This document shows, one piece after another, positions 21,809-34,808 of a stretch of DNA of 64,000 nt. The DNA comes from Metallyticus violacea (lineage: Eukaryota; Arthropoda; Insecta; Mantodea; Metallyticidae): assembly GCA_030762175.1 (NCBI GenBank), contig CM060833.1, forward strand, positions 170,920,501 through 170,984,500, written 5' to 3'. Each line of letters starts with the position of its first letter. Position 1 is the stretch's first letter. The notes under the pieces are model-generated. The model did not search any database. It was given only the letters and a program-made list of their open reading frames with translations, and was not told the origin of the DNA. The position numbers and the translations under genes were made by a program.

Positions 21809-24450
21809 ATGTCCCCACTTGTTACTACGCAGTGTGGCGAATATAATGCCCCTACTTTTTCATAGCTCTCTTATTAAGTGAATACAGAACGATTCACTTC
21901 TGTATGCAGCAAAATCGCTCGAACATTAATATCCGAGAATCGCAGTTACAGGAAAAATCCATAAATTTAACTTCATAATTGAAAACAAGAACTTTCATTA
22001 GCCTTCCCAGCAGTAATGCTTGATTTCTCAGTAAAATTTCCAAAATAACAGCATTTATTTCACATTTTGAATACCTGTACTATCTTATTGAATGATATTT
22101 TTGCCAGTTTCTAGAAGTTTAACACAAATGTCTAAATGCTGTCAAAGGTGGAAATAGCATGCAGAATTAAGAGGGTAAAGACTTTGCACTTGAAAGGATT
22201 CCCCTGCCATGCACTGAGAGAAAAGACTTCTATTTCCCCTATGATGTCATCGGTAAGTAGGGATTTAACCAAGAAAGTATGCGTTATCTTCAGGAAAGGC
22301 AAAATCGTGAAATAATTATTCATATGAATTGTGGAGTTTACTTTTCTTATGGGAAAGTACAAAATCAACATAATATACTAAGGTTAGTTTAAGCAACGAG
22401 TTTGTTTCTCGAAGAAATATTAAAGTTAATAAAAAGGCAGAAAACACGTTTTCATACTCAAAAGAAAATATTAATACAAATTAATAATTAAGAAATACTT
22501 TTTGTTTTTGCTATTATGCATACATTACTTTGATCTGTAATCTATTTGAATTCATAATTTGATGATACAATCATCAAATCACAAACAGGGTTTAAATGTA
22601 AGTACGTTTAGCATTTCATGGAAAATAAAAATATATAGTTAAACTTTCATTATTATCCTTAATTAAAATATTTAGATAATCAGACAGAAAACACAAAGAT
22701 AAACCTTATCCACTTGAATAAATATATTATGTTAAACAAGCAGAAAGTATTAAATATTTTAAATTATAGAATACAGCAGAAAATATTTGAATTTTTCCCT
22801 GTAAATGTTCGTCTTAGCTGTATTTGCATTATTTGTAGAGAATTAACTGTGACAGATTTTGCAACATATTATGATTTCCTATCTTAGAAATCTTACTAGT
22901 AACTTAGACCCAAGTTTTGATGTTCTACATTTGAGTACACATATACGTGTCATCACGAATGGAACAGGACTAAATTTACTCTGGGCATTTTATAAACTAA
23001 GGTGCAGAAGTGTTTATATTGCTTTCTTGTCCATCTGCGAATATTTAGATGTTTGTTGTACAGTTATTGGAATCAATATATAGATTTATTACATTATAAC
23101 TTTTTCTGTAAACAGGTACTGCAGTACATGAACCCAAGTACTTCAAGCTTTGAGCCTTATTCCATAATTCTGTAATTAATGGAGTTTCATTTTTGAAATA
23201 ATATGTGCGTTAGTTTCTTGTATTTACGAAAACTTTGGATGCTGTTGCTCTCTTTAAATGCAATTCCCTTCGCTCTGAACCTCATGTCTCTATTTACCAC
23301 ATTTTTCATAATTTGTGTATCCAGACTTATCACATAATTGTCAAGTGTCCTTTCTGGAGGTTAGAAATGCAGAATATGAGTACGAGGTCGGTGTGAAAAG
23401 TTTTCGTCCTATCAAACGAAGGAATGAGGTTTTAACTTGGATGTTATTTTTCTTTATCAACATGACCTTCCTTAATGTGAATACATTTATCCCGTTTCTG
23501 GTTTTCCGGAAGGTTTGCAATATTCCTCTACATTTTGAGTCGCCTCTTGATCTGATGAAAATTGCTGACCCAGAAGGAAAATATTTCCCTTTAGGAATAG
23601 GCGGAATGCAGGGGAGTAGTAAATTTCCCGACAAGTCACACTTGAAATCCTTTCCATCGCTAAATCTTTTTATGAGCAGGTATGCTCTTGAAGAGTTTTT
23701 CGTTTGCAAACCGAGCATTTTCTCATAATTTTTTCTTTTACTATTAGGTTGTGGTTTCGTCTTTCCAAGATAATCAATTAGTAAACTTTAACATCCCAAA
23801 ATAATAATCCAATATTCTTTCCTGCAGACTGAATAAATTTTGTCGCTTTCGGACTGTTCAGCTGGCCTTGTGTAGACTGTGGGGTGGGATATTTCTCATC
23901 CACAGTTTGCAAGTCCACGAGCAAAGTAAGCTCCAAACACTTTTGATACATTCATGTAAATGCGTTTTTCATCTTCAGCTAGCAAGGGCAGCATCCATCT
24001 TGCTCAAAGATATTTTATTTCCAAATCTTCATTCCTTTAAATGTCTATTCCCTGAACAATTTTATGCATGACTGATCATTTAATAACATTCAAGTAATGA
24101 ATTTTGCTTTTGTTGCGCTTTTTGGACGTTCTTCACGTAGTCTGTAGGATGGGTATGGGCATATTTAAATTTACCAGCCCAGTTTTTATTCGTTGAACAT
24201 GAGACGTGTTTTCATAAATTTTATTAATTTGCTTTGGCACTTAATCGACTTTTACAAGAAATGTTTCACTACATTTCAATTTGTGGATTACTATAAAATC
24301 TCTGTTTTAGAAATCTGTAATAAATAAATTATTTTTAACGATGACTTTGTACTTCAAATTAATGCTTAATAGAGGTATACCAACATAAAAAATGATCTTG
24401 CCATTTATTGTCTAGTCCGAGAACATTTTATATCACATTTGCATTATTAC
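21809..24450. other. Non-coding DNA, no gene recognised
   Basis: Two long frames overlap on opposite strands at 23315-23728 (137 codons, +) and 23341-23718 (125 codons, -). Neither has a motif I recognise, and such mirror pairs are typical of chance. Nothing else is supported. Confidence 0.4.
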
Positions 24451-24697
24451 GTTTATTTAAGGAGGTCATTATAGTCCCATTCAATCAGGACATGAAGCAG
24501 CCGATAAATTTTGCTCAGACACGTTTCTTTCAGGCTTGAGATTTTTTTACGTGCAGTAAATCTACGACAGGGACCCACGGCTTTACTACCCTTCCGAAGA
24601 AAGCAATACTTAACATTTTTACGTTTTAAATTTTTTATCTACTCTACCCGGTTTGAACCAGCGATCTTGGGTCTACTGGGCAAGTATTAGCCGCCTT
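24451..24697 (-). mobile_element. SINE-A copy 4, diverged
   Basis: The minus strand has GGTTCAAACCGGGTAGAG as a decayed B-box region, then TTCGGAAGGGTAGTAAAGCCGTGGGTCCC, TGTCGTAGATTTACTGCACG and AAATCTCAAGCCTGAAAGAAACG. The end is AATGACCTCCTTAAATAAAC. The terminal hairpin is partly deleted. Confidence 0.8.
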
Positions 24698-24760
24698 TGT
24701 AAATTATTTGGAAAATAACTGCAGCATTTCTTTTCTTTAAAAATGTCAGGCTCTTTACCT

Positions 24761-24762
<2 letters not shown>

Positions 24763-24852
<90 letters not shown>

Positions 24853-24884
24853 GCGCGCGCGTGTGTGTGTGTGTGTGTGTGTGT
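24763..24884. repeat. Compound microsatellite (AC)n(AT)n(GC)n(GT)n
   Basis: The blocks are (AC) 24763-24807, (AT) with one G interruption to about 24852, (GC) 24853-24860 and (GT) 24861-24884. The AC arm and the GT arm are complementary and the AT core is self-complementary, so the whole tract can fold into one long hairpin or cruciform. The alternating purine-pyrimidine tracts also favour Z-DNA. The frame 24743-24937 is a repeat artefact. Confidence 0.95.
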
Positions 24885-25149
24885 TAAAATTTATATTCAG
24901 GCCCCTCTTAATTGAATTTTCTGAGCGGGTAGAATGATATACGAAACATATTTATTTGAGGATAAGAACTACAACTCCTGATTCAGCACACAGTTTAAAC
25001 ATGTATTGAGACTCGGATGTTTTGAGACAATACTTATAGGTTGCGAACGAATCTCTAATGTAAGTATTGAATGTCCCGCCAGCTGGCAAGAGGATGAATG
25101 AAATGGATGCAAATGAATTCGTAAGTCTTATGTTTTTAATAATATTTTT

Positions 25150-25384
25150 ACTGCTGAAGCATCACAGGCGGTGGACATTCATGAAATGACACATGGAAAA
25201 TTATTTTGTTAAGGAAGGAACCGTTCTAAGTATAAATTTAGAGGACCTCTCCGGGCTTTGCTGCTTATGAGGCCTAAAAACCCTCGGAAAAATACCTCAG
25301 TCAGGGAGGACGGTTTTGGCGAGAATCAAACCCCAGACCTCCCACTCACGAATTCAAATCTTAACAAGGTCGAATATCCGTGCA
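25150..25384 (-). mobile_element. SINE-B copy 3, diverged
   Basis: Landmarks on the plus-strand reading are ACTGCTGAAGCATCACAGGCGGTGGACA, TTAAGGAAGGAACCGTTCTAAG and AGAGGACCTCTCCGGGCTTTG. Then come AAAAACCCTCGGAAAAATACCTCAGTCAGGGAGGACGG and CCCAGACCTCCCACTCACGA. This is the antisense of the SINE-B body and B-box region. A block just inside the 3' domain is shortened and the head is decayed after the anticodon-like region. Confidence 0.8.
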
Positions 25385-26555
25385 GTATATTAATTTGTGT
25401 TCACCTTTTCAGGCTAAGGGAAAGCAGGGGGGAAATACTTTACCCAAACTTTTGAAAGCTTGTAATTAATTTTGTATTATTGCGTAGTGCTGCGATATTA
25501 ATTGTTGTAAGATGAGGCTGCTGGCAACGTCTCTCGCTATTATCCTGATTGTATCTTCAGCAAATATAACATTTTTCATAGTTTCCTTTTGAATTATAAT
25601 ACGATGTCTAGTCATATATATCAGGCATAGATACATACATAAACAGCAGTGCAAAAGCCGAACTTTTGTGAATAAAAATACGTAAAAGAAGGTATTAGAT
25701 TTTTTCAAAAAAGTACTAAAGTACCAAAAAAAAAAAAGTACTGCATATAACATTAAAAATTATGGATGTGGGCGAGTCCCTACATAGAGATTTTTATAAC
25801 TGAGTGTACCTTAATGCAGCGTTACAGCAGCAACATGGTGGAAGGCCGGTAGGCCATAAAGCAGCTTAATTTATGTTAGTACAAATTTAAATGGAGTTAA
25901 TAATTTTTTTGAGAATCATTGTTTGACTCAGTTAGCAGAAACTACATTGTTACATTATCACCGTGCAAGTGCTTTCTCTGCCTGGTTTCTACCGTCGTTA
26001 TACTTTTCTAAAGCTTCGAAATTTAAAATTTTGAGATTTTTGGACGGGCCCGAGTCTACCTGCCCACCTGATAAAACCGCCACTTTAGAAACTTAAAGTA
26101 ATAACTTGGAAATTTGTATTTTTAAATATTTCGTTGTCTATTACAAAACCTTGTATGTATTTGTTGTTATTATCTACAGGTATTTGGTTTGCAGGCGCGC
26201 TGCAAACCAATGTCTCGGTGAGTCTGTGGAGTATTTTGACCCAGGGAGGTGAAGGGAAGCGGTAGGAGAAGCCTCTAGCAAGTATGAATTATTATGGATA
26301 TGCACCACTAAAAAGCCATCTCTCATCGCGTGCTTTCCCAGGAAAAATTGCTTCCAGTTTATACGATTGATTGTTGTTGCATTACAACGTTGAATGGAAT
26401 ATTTTAAAAGACTAATAGATAATTTTAATGACAACAGTCACATAACAGAAGCATTCATATCGCTATTTGTATGTCAACAGGAAGTTAGATCAATAATACT
26501 ATTTATACATTGTACTATGCCATTCTTTCAAGTTATTTGATGCATTAACCAAGCA
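25385..26555. other. No feature recognised
   Basis: Only short frames without motifs are present. The frame 25466-25753 (-) is AT-biased and hydrophobic. Confidence 0.4.
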
Positions 26556-26559
26556 CAGT

Positions 26560-27075
26560 CAAGATTATCCGTTTTTGATGTGGGTGGGTTCATCATTCGC
26601 CACTACTGTTATCACTGGATTCCTATTGCAGAAAATCTGCATAGTGCGATTGAAAATTTGCATTCTTGTCCCTCTGTCACTGATTGTGTAGTAGCCGTGG
26701 CGACACACTTGTTGGCCTGTAAAATCTTCGAGAGGTACATACACAGGCCAGAAATTTTCATTTATTGTTGTAACTTGGAACGGTGTAGATAAGTGCCTCA
26801 TTTTGCATTGATATCACGGATATGCAGAAATGTTAGAAATTTGCCTAGAAGTCCAGACCTAACCTCAATGGACTATTTTGTTCTCTTGGAGTATCTTAGA
26901 AAGTTCATAAACCGCGTGACTTGGACACAATGGGAACTGTGACTAGGGTGCGTGTCAGGAGATATGTTGCAACAGTCTGTCGGGAAACTTCATTCTTTCC
27001 AGCAGCTATTGAACGTGTAAAGTCATTAGTAAGAAACAGGTGTTGCAATAAATATAGTTATTTATTATCCCTATG
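26560..27075 (+). pseudogene. Remnant of a Tc1/mariner-type (DDE) transposase, C-terminal part
   Basis: The clearest block is at 26845-26910, reading LPRSPDLTSMDYFVLLEYLRKF. This matches the PP(R)SPDLTPxDFFLWGYLK signature around the last catalytic acidic residue of many insect Tc1/mariner-like transposases. About 120 bases later comes a tail reading SFPAAIERVKSLVRNRC. That matches the usual C-terminal ERVxxSLxxRCxxCI region at the expected distance. The two pieces are in different frames and stops intervene. The upstream part to 26560 is inferred to belong to it from spacing alone. Confidence 0.6.
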
Positions 27076-27780
27076 TTAAATATGGGGAAATTTTCGGTTA
27101 TTTCAGTAATAAATATTACATGTGAAGTATGGAAATTCTCATACACTCCCTCCCCAATAACCAGATGTTCAGTCAGATGTAAGAATAACCTCTCACATTG
27201 TGGTTTGACAAGTATTAAGCTATGATTGATTTCGTCAAGTGGTTGGTTTATTTCATGTTGTGTTAACTGACAAAGAAAACTAACACTATACAAATCTACA
27301 TTTCAAATATTTTTTTGCGATTATTAGGAAAATGAAAATTAAATAATTGGATAAACCAACTGAAAGTATTAATTTGAATCAAACTGTAATTTCAAAACAT
27401 AGAATGTATATAATTCCTCTTGTACAAGAAAAACTTCTTCCTGCAAAGTTTATGTTTTAATTATAGGTTAAGTGATTAGTTTGTTGCATCAAAACCAGGA
27501 GAAACATTTTTTTAAAAAAAAAAGTTGCGTTATTCTATAATGCTTTACTAAATTCTTTCTCTTTTTGTGTTTGTTCAGTCGCGCACATATGGGTGCTAAT
27601 TCTATTATTAACAATCCAGAAGCTTGCAATCTATATTCACCAGTAGCAGTGGCAGTAACAAAATTGTACATCCCGGTTGTATGCTGACGCGATCGGTTAT
27701 AGCATTTGTTTGGAGTAATGCACGTCTGCCTGCAGTGATACATTTCATTTAATGACAATGAGTGCAATAGCTACCTTTCC
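27076..27780. other. No feature recognised
   Basis: AT-rich DNA without motif. Frames at 27006-27293 (-) and 27489-27767 (-) have no recognisable domain. Confidence 0.4.
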
Positions 27781-27784
27781 GTTT

Positions 27785-28108
27785 CGGTTTTTTTGTTTTT
27801 GTTTTTTGTTTTTTGTTTTGTTTTTGTTTTTTGATTGGTGTTTAACGTTCGTTTTTACTACTGAGGCCCCACAGGCGGTGGGCACCGGTGAATGTGAGAT
27901 GAAATGATAAATTGGAAAAGGATATTTTTTAAGGAAGGAAACGTTCCAGTCTAAGCTTAGGGTACATCCCTGGCATTTGCCATTTATGAGGACTGAGGAA
28001 AACCTGGAAGAAACCTCACTCACAGAGGACGGTCCTGGCGGGATTCGAACCCCAGATCTCCCGCTCAAGAGTCCGCGCCTTAATGACCTCGGCCACCCGT
28101 GGCGGTCC
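27785..28108 (-). mobile_element. SINE-B copy 4 with a long 3' (CAAAAA)n-like tail
   Basis: This copy has a complete tRNA-like head at its right end. In minus-strand reading it has CGCCACGGGTGGCCGAGGTC, then TTAAGGCGCGGACTCTTGAG, GGTTCGAATCCCGCCAGGACCG and the full body. The tail at 27785-27835 is an expanded AAAAAC-type repeat, which appears as GTTTTT on the plus strand. The frames 27745-28140 (-) and 27977-28174 (+) are products of this repeat. Confidence 0.93.
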
Positions 28109-31100
28109 TTATGTTTCTGTAGTTCTTTTAATTTTTGCATTGCTATTCTTTTTAACTCGTCTACAATTTGGTGATCATTACTGTAGACTTCATTTATTTA
28201 ATGTACTAGTGGAAAAATTCCCGTACAGTAAAATTTACTTCAATAGTCTGTAATAACACAGGTTTCTTAACCGCACACTGACTACAGCAACTGCGACTGA
28301 ATGTGACTGGCACGCGAGCCTGCGAACGCAAACAAAAATTACTCTTGTTATTTGTTCATACAGAAGACATCTCACCCGTCATGAGCATCATTATTTGTTA
28401 AATCTACGTAAACGTTGGCTTAACTATAGCCAATGGTTGTCAATCAATGGGATTTCGATGTATTATAAATTATTATTTCACTCATGTGATATCATCATTA
28501 AATCGACCAATGAAACGAAACAAAATTTTGAATTTTGACCAATCACAGCCGGATTAAGAAATATCTCCACTATATAATTCCTGAACAGCATCACCGGCTA
28601 CTTTTGCTAGAGGCGGTGGGGAACTATTGATAGCAACAAAAGCATGGACAATCGACGATCGTAACGCAAAATGGATTAGGAATTCCAAACCACAGAACAC
28701 AAAGAAAAATAGAGACACTGTATGCTATCTCGCTTTCTCACTCTCTCTCTCTCTCTCTGTTTTTCTCTCTTGCTCTCTCTCAGTTGGTGTTAGAAAATTG
28801 TCGACTTTTGTTCTTTTCAGTATCACGGTTTCAGAATAAAATAGATATTCATAAGTATAATTTTTACACAAGTGTTAATATTCTGTGCGCTAATTTCAAA
28901 TATATATCGCGTTTATTCTTATTCTAGCCATGATATAGTCCTAAGCCCGTGTTTTTTTTTTCTGTTTTGTTTTTCTCCATTGGCATTACTGATAATTGAC
29001 TTTCTTCTGTTGCAAGATTGGTTGAAAAGATTAAGTACAATGTACAATTATTACACTTTTGTAAGCCAAGTTTACGGGTATTATATTTAAATTCTTATTT
29101 CATTCATGAAATAGTCCTAATAAATATCACTCGAGGGCCTGAGCTTTCCAGATATCGGAAATCTTAGACCCTCTCGTAATATTACTTGTGTTAATTTTTT
29201 GTGTTTCTATATTTTTCTTTCTAAATTAATAATAACAGTATTGGCAAGAACGTACAAACAATAACCATTGCATTTATCGTATTTAATGCATATTTCTTAA
29301 AAGTTTAAAACAGTTAATCGCTTTTAGTAGTTCAATAGTTTTGAAGAATGTGGGCTAGGGATGCAGTTTAATGTCATTTGGAATGTTATCAATGCGCGAA
29401 ACAAATGGTATACAGTGTGCACTAACCATAAATTTCAAATTAGGGATAAAACAATACCCTCCGACTTAAGCACTAGTCCTGGAACACAGTACGTTCAAAA
29501 CCACTGCAATGGAAAGATACTATGCGTGTGTATTTAAACTATAGATGCATAAATATGATTTACTTTTTCACCAGGAGCATGAAGTTAGTTTTAGTGTATA
29601 TTAAGTTGGTGAAGCGCACATTTCAAGTCTACTTTGCACAAAGGAAACGGTAAATCGAGCTTCCGTTTCCCGTTTCAGATAAGGTCAGGTGTATCATCAA
29701 TCACGCTGCCAATACCTTCCGCCCGCTGGAGATGTAGACAAACAAACCCGCGTACGTGCAAACTCCAACACATGTTCACGTTAACCCCTGCTGGCTCAAA
29801 AGTACGTGCCCAAGGGATTTTTTTTTCGGGCGCTCTAACCACGGTTTGTTGTAGGTAACACTTTTCAACATGGTCCATTTCAAAAGTGTCAGCACCTAAG
29901 GCAAAACATTTGTATGCTTTAATATCAACCTGTCTTACAAGTGTTTCTGTGCTTAAAACCTAATGTCAACATCATTTTTATTTATCTAAGATTACTGAAC
30001 ATAATTTTGAGTATTAATAAGTGTATAAATATTAAATGTTATTGGAATTACTAATTTGGTTTCCTGGTTTTCTCTAATGATTTATGACTTTAAAGTGATG
30101 AGGGTGATTTAATCACGTTTTACACAATCATGATGTATGAAAAGCACAAAATCTCTTAGGAAGTGCTCAAAATGAATGTCATTAGTATCAAGGCATGTCT
30201 GAACACACAAGGCTTTCACCAACATTCCGCAAGTCAGCCTCCTTGCAGTTCCGAGAGAGTTTGTAATTCATTTGCTTGTATGTTTTCCATTTCAGTGTGC
30301 GTCTCGGTAGAGTAAATCAGGCGACTTTGGTGGCCAATATTTTAAGTATTAGCAAATACTTCTTCAAAGATAAAAACAATTTCAGACTTGTTAACATTGA
30401 AGGTGCGGTAACACTACCGCTCGAAAAATGGAAAGAATCGAGTTCGTTGCCAACTGATTAAAAAAACTAGTGGATATTTTCTAACCGCCGTTGTGTGGAA
30501 GAAGGCGAGGTCAAAAAGTGTGCCGGTTCATACTGTACTGTATGTGCTGTACTCCATGTCTTTTGACTTGTCACACCAAGCAAAGAACATGCAATCATCC
30601 TAAATAGACATGTATGACACAGACTAGAGAGTAGACTCGCCAATCATATTCTTGCTTAACCATACTTTCCGTGCACACGGTAGGTCTATTGAATTGCGTG
30701 CATTAGTTTGTAAGTTATATTGGAAAATCTGCGGCATGGAATAAGTAACGCATTCGACATTACTCTGATTTGAACCTTGTTCAGGGATATAATATTATAC
30801 ATTTCCAACTTTAGTTTATTTATGTTATTTCATAGATTTGGGAACATTTCAATCTGCACCTTGAGCTACATTCATTGTTCAAAAGAAGCATATAAGGTCC
30901 AAAGAAAAAAAAACAATCCAAAAATCTTTGAAGTCAATTTGTTATTCAAAAAGTGATGTTGATTTACTGGTCACGAAACTCAATTAAAGATAGATGCCGC
31001 TATCTTAATAAAACCAGAGGATGATCATGTCAATTAACTTGCTGGATATTACATCTTTTAAAGACCAGCTTATTAACAACTAAAGTACGTTCCATGGCCA

Positions 31101-34100
31101 TCCGAAGTGGTAAATGCAATGGAGGAGCCTTTGCGGAGATTTGCTGAAAGCCATTTAAAGATAAAAGTAATGTATATTTCAAGCGCACTATAGGCATAAA
31201 GAAGGAATAAAAATATAGAAATAAGGTGACTAGAAGGGAAAGAAAAAGAACGCTTTTGAATAACAGTAATTTGCGTTCTCTCTACCTCGCACAGCTAGCC
31301 AATTTTTCTTTCCCAATATTTAATTTACAGCTCAGTTCATCCGTCAGAACCAATAAGATAAAGGCGTATTTTGGATTTGCTGCAGCGAAGCAGGGAATGT
31401 GTTATTACTTAGTGGGAAAGTCAACTTTAGATCAATACCACAACACAGTTGGGTATAAGAAAACAGCCCTCCTGTCGCTACGAAGTGATAAAGCATATTT
31501 CAGCAATACTAAGGTAATATGATTGACTTTAGATGTTATTTGCAGTGATAAGTTGGTTTTTGTTTTTCATTCCAGTTAGACAAATAAGAAACATAATTCC
31601 TACAAATAAAGTTGTATATCAGAAATAATCTAAAATACAGAAATGTAATTTCAAAGCAGTAAATTTAAAAAGTTCATTGTTTAAACACAAACATATCTTA
31701 GGCTCCATAAAATAAAGCTGTAGGAAAAGCATACAGGTTTAACCTGAAGGAAGAAAGAGCGGGTTATCTTTAAAAAGTGAGCTTGGCAGAACTTTTGCAA
31801 GAGGTTGTTAGCCTTTCTTGAGCGACATTTCAGCTAACAGAAGGTCCTAAAAGTGTACGCATTTCGGTGAGGTATGCAGTCTGTTACAAGCGTGGACACT
31901 AAACGCATATGTTTCTCGGTGATTTGTATAGTGAGCAAGGAAAGGTCAAGGAGAAAAAAATATTTGAATTATTCCATTCAAGGAGTGCTCAATTATGATT
32001 TACAAATTGGTTAATACATTTCGTTAAATATTGATGACAAGCAGGGAAGAACATTACCACAATGATCACAGACAAGCTATCACTTGGAGAAGTCCCCTAT
32101 ATTCGCTAACTTTGCTGGCAAACAGGCATTCTCTAAACTTCCGGACTAGTGGCTAGGTTAAATCTTTATAAAATTACTGTGATGTAACACATAAGCCTCC
32201 TGATATATTTTCCATATATTTTGATTCCTAGTAGATGACGAACCTTGGATTTACTTATTATGATATGCTAATTTGCAAAACTGCCGATGTTTAAAGAAAC
32301 AATAAAAAAAATTAGAAGTATGGAGCGTACTGAGTTATGACAGAATATTAAAATGCTTTTATTTAAAAAAAAAACAACATTTATAGGCATGGGCAATTGA
32401 TTTTGAAAAAAATTTTATGCTATATTAATTATAATAAAGTGTAGTGTTCCTCCGTGGTAGCACATACATATCTGCACACAATTCACAAAATGTTCGACGA
32501 ATGCTTTATGACTTAACATGTACCCCGCCCAAATCTCTGTGTATGTTTCCTGTAAGCATTAAAAGATAAAGCTCATAGGAGCAATCCGCACTTTAGACTA
32601 GCTGAAGAACAACTTAATGTTAAGAGAGATTAAATCAGTTTCTCAAAAGGTAATAGGTGGAAATAAATAAATAAATAAATAGTATTTTATTAGACAGTAG
32701 CTTTGTGTTGCGCTACCCATTAACTTTCCGCTGTGCTTGCATTTCATTGATAGCTCGCTTCTCAGTATTTATATCTGCGTTAACATAAAAACAGAGTTCT
32801 AGAATGCTACCTTTATACCATAGTTTTTATGCCACCCTTGAAGCATCTATGAAAAGCCAAATAAAGCAGTCGATTCTGATACCGTCCTTGGTACCCCATC
32901 AATTGTGAGAAATTAATTAGAATATGTGTAACATTTTATTTCAGCTGTCTGTAAAAATGTCAGGAATTCTCGCTCGGAAAGCAGAGGGACCGTTCTAGCA
33001 GACAATAGAGTAAATCTTTCTTTTGTTCATTGGAAGGGGGCTGCAATTTTCCTCCGGCAGGTATATTGGCCAAGACGAAAGCCTTAATGCCTGTGCTACC
33101 GTTGAAGTACGTTGAACTGTAACGTACGGCAGAAGTTGAAATTGAACGGTGGACGAATCGCCAAGTTGTTACATTCAGGTAATATGACTAGCCAATAACA
33201 TGAGAGTTGCATGTTGTCACCGATAGGATGCCTAAATCCATAGTGGCTGGAAAATAGAGCTTCCTTTTATCAAGTGGTCAAGCGAGTCTTATTGAGTGAT
33301 TAACTCCATGAAATCGCCCTTTTTGGAGATTTTGGTCTTGGGTACTCGCTCTGGAACAACAATATTTGAGTTTCACTTCTGCTCTGCGCTCTTCTTAGTA
33401 GTCAGAAAACTGTTTACAGCTCCGCATGTCTGCCAACTGTCTCGTTACTGCGATCCGAAGAGAAACGCCTTGGTACCCACTTGTTGGTTGAATAAACGAC
33501 GTCAACTGGCAGATAACAAGATGCTCTTTCTCATCAACACATCACATTTAATCCCCTCACTCAACCCGGCAGTATCAAGTCCCAAAAACCAGCAATATCC
33601 CTATAGATCGACAGGAAAAGTTATTTGGCATGGAGCTATATCTGCATATAATAAAATTCCCAACACAATTGTTCCTGCCACCTATAACTCCTTCAAACTT
33701 TGACCTACCAACATTTCAAAACAACACCAAAGCGAACCACCTTCCAATAACTCCTTCAACTCTTGTCAATGCGAAACCCTGCTCAGAAAGTAAGCAAGCA
33801 TCCGTATAAGAACGCAGTAGCTGAGAGGGAGAGGTCCGTAGCGAGGAAATAAAAACAGTCTCCTGTTGCAAATATTCGCGAAGTCAGCGGCCAGACACAA
33901 GAAGCATGGCATGTAAACAGTTGCTCAAAGAAACGCTGACAGTGAACAGATCATTAACATTCCATACGTTACAGTGTGTTAACAAATTATGTTACTGAAT
34001 GATTGTTCTGCTCTACCCATGTTTATAGCCTCTTTCATTATTGCATTGGTTCCTATTTTATTTATATCGTTCAAGGATCAAAAGGTTCTTTTTTCTCGCT

Positions 34101-34808
34101 CTTTGAAGGTGAAGATTCAAATAAAAACTATAATTTCATTTCTGTTATTCGTCTGGAATATTCAAAACGTAACCACAACCAGCACGAACCCTAACCGTTC
34201 CCCTCCTAAAATAAATAAATTAAAGGAAGAGAGGAAGGATAAACCGTAAAAGAAAAGTTTGATGTTTTAGCATACAGCAATCCTTGAGCAGCCAGTCACA
34301 TGTAACTATCGGTTCTTTCACATTTTCATGGAACTGACGGTCGGCAGTCACACCCAGCGAAACAGATGCAATATCTGCGAGACTGATTCACGTTCTCGTG
34401 CTTACAATGTCCATATCTCATGATAGGAGATATTGAAAGTAAGGGGTGAGAGACCCCTTTGCTTAAGTGGCCAGGGGAAACCACATATTCCAGGACAGCA
34501 CAGCCTGCCCCAAGCGCCTTGAACCGGAGACTTGAAGTTCCAAGCGTTACTGCTTGAATAACCCTGCTCGGTAAATTCTAACATGGAAACTTCTTTAAGC
34601 ATATCAGTTTCAGAGACAGGTAATTTTCTGTTAACGCGCCGAACGGTTTATATTACCGAGATACGATCACACTAGTAACAAGGAAACCCCACAAAATGAA
34701 AAGCAATGTAGACGCTATGGAGCTCTGGTTAAATGTAAATGTGTAAAAGTCTATACTAGGATTCGAAAAGATGCATAATACATGACGATTAAACGTTACG
34801 ATAGTAAA
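28109..34808. other. Long stretch without recognised genes
   Basis: These 6.7 kb hold a short TC microsatellite at 28735-28760 and otherwise ordinary AT-rich DNA. The longest frames, 31226-31522 (98 codons) and 33296-33703 (135 codons), have no recognisable motifs, helices or cysteine patterns. A TATA-like ACTATATAATT at 28569 is not backed by other promoter elements. No transposon ends were found. Confidence 0.4.

Noticed and set aside
23315..23728. Overlapping 137- and 125-codon frames on both strands
   Set aside because: Mirror-strand frames with no motif on either side; typical of chance.
24743..24937. Frame encoding poly-(His-Thr) and poly-(Ile-Tyr)
   Set aside because: Pure microsatellite translation.
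27745..28140. 131-codon reverse frame with RSLRRGLLSGRSGVRIPPGPSS
   Set aside because: It is a translation of the SINE-B head and body plus its AAAAAC tail.
33296..33703. 135-codon plus-strand frame
   Set aside because: Ordinary composition but no motif, and no flanking splice sites that I could justify.
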